DNA of 64,000 nt, taken from Syntrophaceae bacterium UBA6109. GTDB taxonomy: Bacteria; Desulfobacterota; Syntrophia; Syntrophales; UBA6109. Both the position numbers and the translations under genes were made by a program. The notes under the pieces were generated by a model. The model made no database searches and was not told the DNA's origin. It saw only the letters and a list, made by a program, of their open reading frames with translations. Of this stretch, positions 59,938-64,000 are shown piece after piece. The stretch covers positions 5,039-69,038 of the forward strand of contig DIWJ01000026.1 in assembly GCA_002428445.1 (NCBI GenBank), in the 5' to 3' direction. How positions within the stretch are numbered: the first letter of the stretch is position 1; each line of letters starts with the position of its first letter.

Positions 59938-62094
59938 ATGAATTCACTGGATGCCATTTTTTCGCCATCGTCCATCGCGGTCATCGGCGCTTCCAATTCG
60001 CCTGGAAAGGTCGGACACGATATCTTCGCCAACATCCTCAAGGGCGGTTACAAGGGAACGATTTATCCCGTCAATCCCAACGCGCAATCCGTCCTCAGCG
60101 TCAAGACCTTTGCCGCTGTCAAGGAGATCCCCGACAAGATCGACTTGTCCATCATCATCGTACCGCCCAGGGCGGCACTCAAGGCAACCGAGGATTCCAT
60201 CGCCAAGGGCGTGAAGGGGATCGTCGTCGTCTCCGCAGGCTTCCGCGAGGTCGGCAAGGAAGGTCTGGAGATGGAGAACCGCCTCATTGGCATGTGCCGC
60301 GAAGCAGGCGTCCGCGTGGTCGGCCCGAACTGCCTGGGCGTCATCAACCCCCTGCCCGGCGTGAGCATGAACGCCAGTTTTTCGGCTCGCATGCCCGCCT
60401 GCGGGAACATCTCCTTCATCTCCCAGAGCGGGGCCCTGTGCGCGGCCGTTCTCGATTTCGCCGCCGACCGCGACTTCGGTTTCTCCAAGTTCATCTCGAT
60501 CGGCAACAAGGCGGACGTGGACGAACTCGACCTGCTCCGGTATCTCCACGATGACCCTGAAACAGCGGTGATCGTCATGTATGTCGAAGAGCTGCGCAAG
60601 GGAATCGAGTTCGTAGACGCCGTCAAGGAGATCACGTCCGGCAGCCGGCCGACGCCGGTCCTCGTCATCAAATCGGGCCGGACAAGCGCCGGAGCGCGCG
60701 CCGCCGCTTCTCATACGGGGGCCCTCGCGGGTTCCGAGGCAGTCTACGAGGCGATCTTCCGCCAGTCCGGCATCATCCGGGCCGATTCCATCGACGAGCT
60801 GTTCGACTACGCGAACGCATTCACCTACAAGCACGAAAGCAAACTGGGCAAGACAAGACGCAAGCTCCCCAACGGCAATCGCGTGGCGATCATCACCAAC
60901 GCCGGAGGTCCTGGTATCCTTGCGACGGACATGACGATTTCCTCCGATCTGACCCTCGCCTCCTTCCAGAAGGAAACGATCGAGGAGCTGGCAAACAGCC
61001 TGCCTGCGACCGCCAACCTCCACAACCCCGTGGACGTGATCGGCGACGCGCCGTCGGACCGTTACGAAAGCGCCCTGCAGGCGGTCATCAAGGACGAAGG
61101 GGTCGACGGCGCACTGGTCATCCTGACGCCGCAGTCGATGACCAACGCGCTGGGAACGGCGGAAGCCGTCGTCCGCGTGGCCCGGCGTTCCCCGAAACCG
61201 ATCCTGTGCAGTTTCATGGGGATCGTCGACGTCTCCGCGGGCGTGAAATACCTCCAGACCAACGGCTACCCCGTGTACAAGTTTCCCGAGAATGCCGCCA
61301 AGTCCTTCGCCTCCCTGTACAAGTTTTCCAAGTGGGTGAATCGCGACCGGCTTCCTGAATTCAAGTTCAAGCAGGACAAGGAACAGGCGGCAAATCTGAT
61401 CGCCGGGTGTCTCGCGGCGGACAGGACAAGGCTCGGCGAACTTGACGGCCTGAAACTCCTCAAGGCTTACGGCTTCAACGTCCTTCCGACGGAGCTGGCA
61501 AAAGACTCCAAAGCGGCGGCGGAAATCAGTGCCGGAATGGGCTTCCCCGTTGTCATGAAGATCGTGTCCCCGCAGATCCTGCACAAGTCCGATGCCGGCG
61601 GCGTTGTGGTGGGCGTAAAGACCGAGGAGGAGGCGAAAACGGCCTTCCGGAAAATCATCGATAACGCAAAGAAGTACGATTCCAAGGCCACCCTCGAAGG
61701 GGTGCTGGTTCAGAAGATGGCGCCCGCCGGTGAAGAGGTGATTCTGGGCATGAACCGCACGCCGCTCGGGCCGCTCATCATGTTCGGACTGGGAGGGATC
61801 TTTGTCGAGTTGTTCAAAGACGTGATCTTCGGCCTGGCGCCTCTGTGCCGCAACGACGCCGTGCGGATGATCCGCGCCATCAAGGGATACCGGCTCTTCA
61901 CGGGATTCCGCGGGAGACCCAAGGCGGACGTGGAGGAGGTGGAGAAGCTGCTGATCCGCCTGTCCAATCTCGTTGTGAACCACCCGGAGATCGCCGAGCT
62001 GGACATCAATCCCCTGCTTGTCCATCCCGAGGGAAAAGGCGCGACCGTGGCTGACTGCCGCATGATCCTCAAGGCGAACGGGAAGGAAAAGTAA
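59938..62094 (+). CDS. ADP-forming acyl-CoA synthetase (fused alpha-beta)
   Basis: A 718-residue NDP-forming acyl-CoA ligase. The CoA-binding Rossmann domain (1-130; SIAVIGASNSPGKVGHD) and succinyl-CoA ligase-like domains (about 145-460) come first. The phospho-His is in ASHTGALAGSEAVYEA (about 258-273). An ATP-grasp domain ends the protein (about 490-715; FPVVMKIVSPQILHKSDAGG). There is no GNAT domain, so it is not a PatZ-type acetylase. It can conserve ATP from acyl-CoA or activate acids, and fits a fermentative or syntrophic lifestyle. AAAGGGA precedes ATG 59938. Confidence 0.92.
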   Translation: MNSLDAIFSPSSIAVIGASNSPGKVGHDIFANILKGGYKGTIYPVNPNAQSVLSVKTFAAVKEIPDKIDLSIIIVPPRAALKATEDSIAKGVKGIVVVSAGFREVGKEGLEMENRLIGMCREAGVRVVGPNCLGVINPLPGVSMNASFSARMPACGNISFISQSGALCAAVLDFAADRDFGFSKFISIGNKADVDELDLLRYLHDDPETAVIVMYVEELRKGIEFVDAVKEITSGSRPTPVLVIKSGRTSAGARAAASHTGALAGSEAVYEAIFRQSGIIRADSIDELFDYANAFTYKHESKLGKTRRKLPNGNRVAIITNAGGPGILATDMTISSDLTLASFQKETIEELANSLPATANLHNPVDVIGDAPSDRYESALQAVIKDEGVDGALVILTPQSMTNALGTAEAVVRVARRSPKPILCSFMGIVDVSAGVKYLQTNGYPVYKFPENAAKSFASLYKFSKWVNRDRLPEFKFKQDKEQAANLIAGCLAADRTRLGELDGLKLLKAYGFNVLPTELAKDSKAAAEISAGMGFPVVMKIVSPQILHKSDAGGVVVGVKTEEEAKTAFRKIIDNAKKYDSKATLEGVLVQKMAPAGEEVILGMNRTPLGPLIMFGLGGIFVELFKDVIFGLAPLCRNDAVRMIRAIKGYRLFTGFRGRPKADVEEVEKLLIRLSNLVVNHPEIAELDINPLLVHPEGKGATVADCRMILKANGKEK

Positions 62095-62111
62095 TCCCTT
62101 TAACGAAGGTT

Positions 62112-62153
62112 AAAAAAAGCGGGAGAGGCTGACACGCCCCTCCCGCTTTTTTT
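62112..62153. terminator. Bidirectional intrinsic terminator
   Basis: AAAAAAAGCGGGAG (62112-62125) and CTCCCGCTTTTTTT (62140-62153) give a 7-pair GC stem flanked by A and T runs. It can end both the plus-strand synthetase transcript and the minus-strand LUD transcript that converge here. Confidence 0.9.
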
Positions 62154-62172
62154 CGCAGTCCCGCCGTCTTCT

Positions 62173-62826
62173 TTACAGCCCAAGGTCCTCGTTGATGAGG
62201 ATCACCTTGACTCGCCCCTTGGGGTTCGACTTCTCCGTGATTGTCCAGGTGTTGCATATCCGGCCCGGGCCGCTGCAGTCCTCGCAGTAGGACGTCTTGG
62301 CGCACGGCGTGTTTTTCTTAAGACGGATCGCATTGAGAGGTGCGGCTACGTTCTTGACTCGCACCATCGCCGCTTCCAGGTCCGGCGTCACCTTGTTCCG
62401 GCCCGCGAAGACGACGACGTATTTCGGTCCGAAGGTGAGCGCCGCGACGCGGTTTCCGGTGCCGTCGAGATTCACGAGTTGTCCGTCCTCCGTTACGGCG
62501 TTCGTACCCGTGAAAAACAGATCCACCAGGAATTCCTGACGGCGGACCTCGAAGGTCTGCTCCGGCGTGAGGTTCTGCTGGTACTGATCCACCACCTTCA
62601 GGTCTTTGCGGTCCTTCAGGACCTCGTAAAGGCCCGTCGCCGTGAACGTTGCCGATCCGCCCCAGGCGACACTCCTGGGAGCGAGCTTGGGCAGGATCTC
62701 CTCCAGAACGATCTTTCCTGCTTCCTTTGCATCGGCGGCGACAAAGACCTCGAAGTTATTCGCCTCAAGCGTTTCCTTCAATTCCGCAAGATGCTTCTGC
62801 CAGTAAATCTCAATCGCTTTTTCCAT
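62173..62826 (-). CDS. LUD domain (lactate utilisation type, DUF162) protein
   Basis: A 217-residue LutC-related protein of the LUD family. The body has the family text SVAWGGSATFTATGLYEVL and FFTGTNAVTEDGQLVNLDGTGNRVA. Near the C-terminus four cysteines form CAKTSYCEDCSGPGRIC (C-x5-C-x2-C-x5-C), possibly a metal site. Relatives include LutC of lactate oxidation, but stand-alone copies such as this have no assigned role. Confidence 0.85.
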   Translation of the reverse strand: MEKAIEIYWQKHLAELKETLEANNFEVFVAADAKEAGKIVLEEILPKLAPRSVAWGGSATFTATGLYEVLKDRKDLKVVDQYQQNLTPEQTFEVRRQEFLVDLFFTGTNAVTEDGQLVNLDGTGNRVAALTFGPKYVVVFAGRNKVTPDLEAAMVRVKNVAAPLNAIRLKKNTPCAKTSYCEDCSGPGRICNTWTITEKSNPKGRVKVILINEDLGL

Positions 62827-62868
62827 GGGTCCTCCTCTGCTTTCCTCGCGATGTTTCTTCCGATGGTT

Positions 62869-63282
62869 TCAGTAATAGATGGTCAGGAGAGGCGCCATCA
62901 GCACCGAAGCGTTCCGGTTTCGGTACTCCGGTACGCTGACGAATCCATCCCGGTTCTTATCGCAGAACTGGAAGCGCCTTGCCGCCTCCGCCTGAAACTC
63001 CTCCCGGTCGACCTTCCCGTCCTTGTTCGAGTCCATGGCTGGGAAAAGACGCTCGCCATCCTTGCCCTTCATGGCGGACATTTCCGCAGCGTCGAGGCTG
63101 CCGTTCCGGTCGCGGTCGAGTTTCTCGAAGTTCTTCGTCACGCTGTCCTGGAACTCCTGCAGATCGAGCTTCCCATCGCCGTTTGTATCGGCGGCCCCGA
63201 AGAAGGGGGTTTTTGCGGCGGGGAACGCCAGCGGCGGGAAGAGAAAGGAAAGGACAATGACAACGGCAAGTGCTTTTTTCAT
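62869..63282 (-). CDS. Secreted EF-hand protein
   Basis: A 137-residue exported protein with a signal peptide (about 1-22) and four EF-hand-type calcium loops: DTNGDGKLDLQEF, DRDRNGSLDAAEM, DSNKDGKVDREEF and DKNRDGFVSVPEY. All loops keep the acidic ligands at positions 1, 3, 5 and 12 or close. It likely binds calcium in the periplasm. The partner is unknown. It lies 45 bases after the AMIN-domain gene on the same strand. Confidence 0.88.
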   Translation of the reverse strand: MKKALAVVIVLSFLFPPLAFPAAKTPFFGAADTNGDGKLDLQEFQDSVTKNFEKLDRDRNGSLDAAEMSAMKGKDGERLFPAMDSNKDGKVDREEFQAEAARRFQFCDKNRDGFVSVPEYRNRNASVLMAPLLTIYY

Positions 63283-63327
63283 GATTCCTCCACGGGCCGG
63301 AATGGCGCGAGCGCCTCTCCCGGAAAA

Positions 63328-63861
63328 TTACGGCACGGCCTTCGTCTCTGCGGGGGCCGGCGCCTGTTCGGTCACTGAAAGGCAGTACAGGTTGTCCGCT
63401 TCGCGGAATGTCTGGTCCACATAATAATCCCTGCCGGCCTTCATGTCGAGGACGACGCGAAGACGCTGCATCTTTCTGTTCAGGTAGCTCCGTATCGTTC
63501 GAATCAGATTGCCGTTCACCTTCATGGCGCCGGTTTTTTTCGCCACCTGCGCAACCGGTTCGGAGTCGATCACCACCCTGGGTTTCCCGCCCTCAATGCT
63601 CCAGACAACCGGAATCAGGGGGCGGTCGAAGCGGAGGCAGACGATTTCCAGGCCGCTGCCCTCGGACCGGAACGTGATTTCTTCAACAGCGGCGCCGCCC
63701 CCCGCCGGGGACGCCGACGGCCCCTTCGCTTCCGCGGCATGGCTCGCAACCGCGGCAAGAACGGCGGCCCCTGCGGCCAGAGACCAGACCGCGCATCTCG
63801 CCGCCTCGCTCCGGGAGAGCGCCACAGACAGAAAGCGCTTGCCCAAAATCCAACTTCTCAT
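63328..63861 (-). CDS. AMIN-domain periplasmic protein
   Basis: A 177-residue protein with a signal anchor or peptide (about 20-43, AAVASHAAEA) followed by an AMIN-type domain: GLEIVCLRFDRPLIPVVWSI, KPRVVIDSEPV and the late RVVLDMKAGRDYYVDQTF. AMIN domains bind the cell wall and appear in amidases and secretins; here no enzyme domain follows. The ATG shares ATGA with the ettA stop codon. Confidence 0.75.
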   Translation of the reverse strand: MRSWILGKRFLSVALSRSEAARCAVWSLAAGAAVLAAVASHAAEAKGPSASPAGGGAAVEEITFRSEGSGLEIVCLRFDRPLIPVVWSIEGGKPRVVIDSEPVAQVAKKTGAMKVNGNLIRTIRSYLNRKMQRLRVVLDMKAGRDYYVDQTFREADNLYCLSVTEQAPAPAETKAVP

Positions 63862-64000
63862 ATCCTCGTCAACTGGCGGTACTTGATCCGATGGGGCTGA
63901 TCCGCTGACTTCCCGAGGCGCGCCTTGCGGTCCGCCTCGTATTCCGAGTAATTTCCGTCGTACCAGACAACCCGGCTCTCCCCCTCGAAGGCCAGGATGT
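63858..64000 (-). CDS. ettA: Energy-dependent translational throttle protein EttA, C-terminal part (cut by window edge)
   Basis: The last 47 codons of a gene that continues beyond the window. The translation ILAFEGESRVVWYDGNYSEY followed by EADRKARLG and PHRIKYRQLTRI matches the C-terminus of EttA, an ABC-F ATPase that gates ribosomes according to the ATP/ADP ratio. The frame is intact to its TGA, which overlaps the next gene as ATGA. Confidence 0.9.
   Translation of the reverse strand, partial: ILAFEGESRVVWYDGNYSEYEADRKARLGKSADQPHRIKYRQLTRI

Overview
The window reads as chromosome of a G+C-rich, anaerobic Gram-negative bacterium of the Deltaproteobacteria/Desulfobacterota type, most like the Syntrophales group. 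This is inferred from family content recalled from memory, not from a search. The pointers are NtrC-type sigma-54 regulators, PAS proteins ending in an LPICASCK-type cysteine domain, a tungstate uptake operon, AMP- and ADP-forming acyl-CoA synthetases, TrpB2, a LUD protein and palindromic intergenic repeats of a deltaproteobacterial kind. No rRNA, tRNA, CRISPR array, transposase or phage gene was seen.

Layout. 1-4840 is the conserved rpmH-rnpA-yidD-yidC-jag-mnmE block (ribosome, RNase P, membrane insertion, tRNA modification). 4957-13274 holds two secreted FlgT/LPP20-like proteins, a patatin, an APH-fold kinase, a PAS sensor, a DedA-type membrane protein and a hybrid histidine kinase. 13348-16144 (minus) is an operon Sir2 - NRDE - Nudix - HDAC-like deacetylase. 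16536-27420 (minus) is a visibly A+T-richer catabolic island: two MmgE/PrpD proteins, three fumarase-superfamily lyases, a complete TRAP transporter and a GntR regulator, read from one consensus promoter whose -10 box lies inside a perfect GATTGT-AG-ACAATC palindrome.

27658-36465 (minus) is one aromatic amino acid operon holding all seven chorismate-pathway enzymes plus chorismate mutase/prephenate dehydratase and prephenate dehydrogenase. Many genes are coupled by 4-nt stop/start overlaps. In front of it lies a 30-codon leader peptide with the run Phe-Gly-Phe-Trp-Phe-Tyr-Tyr-Tyr and two tandem intrinsic terminators: an attenuator that appears to read all three aromatic amino acids. A second attenuator, with four consecutive Trp codons, precedes the trpB2 gene at 50283. 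Both leaders share the stretch GTCTGCCCA just after their aromatic codons.

36626-45215 carries a fused diadenylate cyclase-YbbR protein, a histidine kinase with its sigma-54 response regulator, a second sigma-54 regulator, rarA and a small Cys-rich protein. Between the kinase and rarA lies a sigma-54-type promoter about 100 nt before a strong terminator, which suggests a small RNA. 45700-53000 holds a universal stress protein, two envelope proteins, a TauE-type permease, trpB2, a GpsA-like dehydrogenase and a GNAT protein. 53161-62094 couples acyl-CoA synthetases with a tungstate ABC system that has two binding proteins and a regulator with its own binding-protein domain. The right end has a LUD protein, an EF-hand protein, an AMIN-domain protein and the 3' end of ettA.
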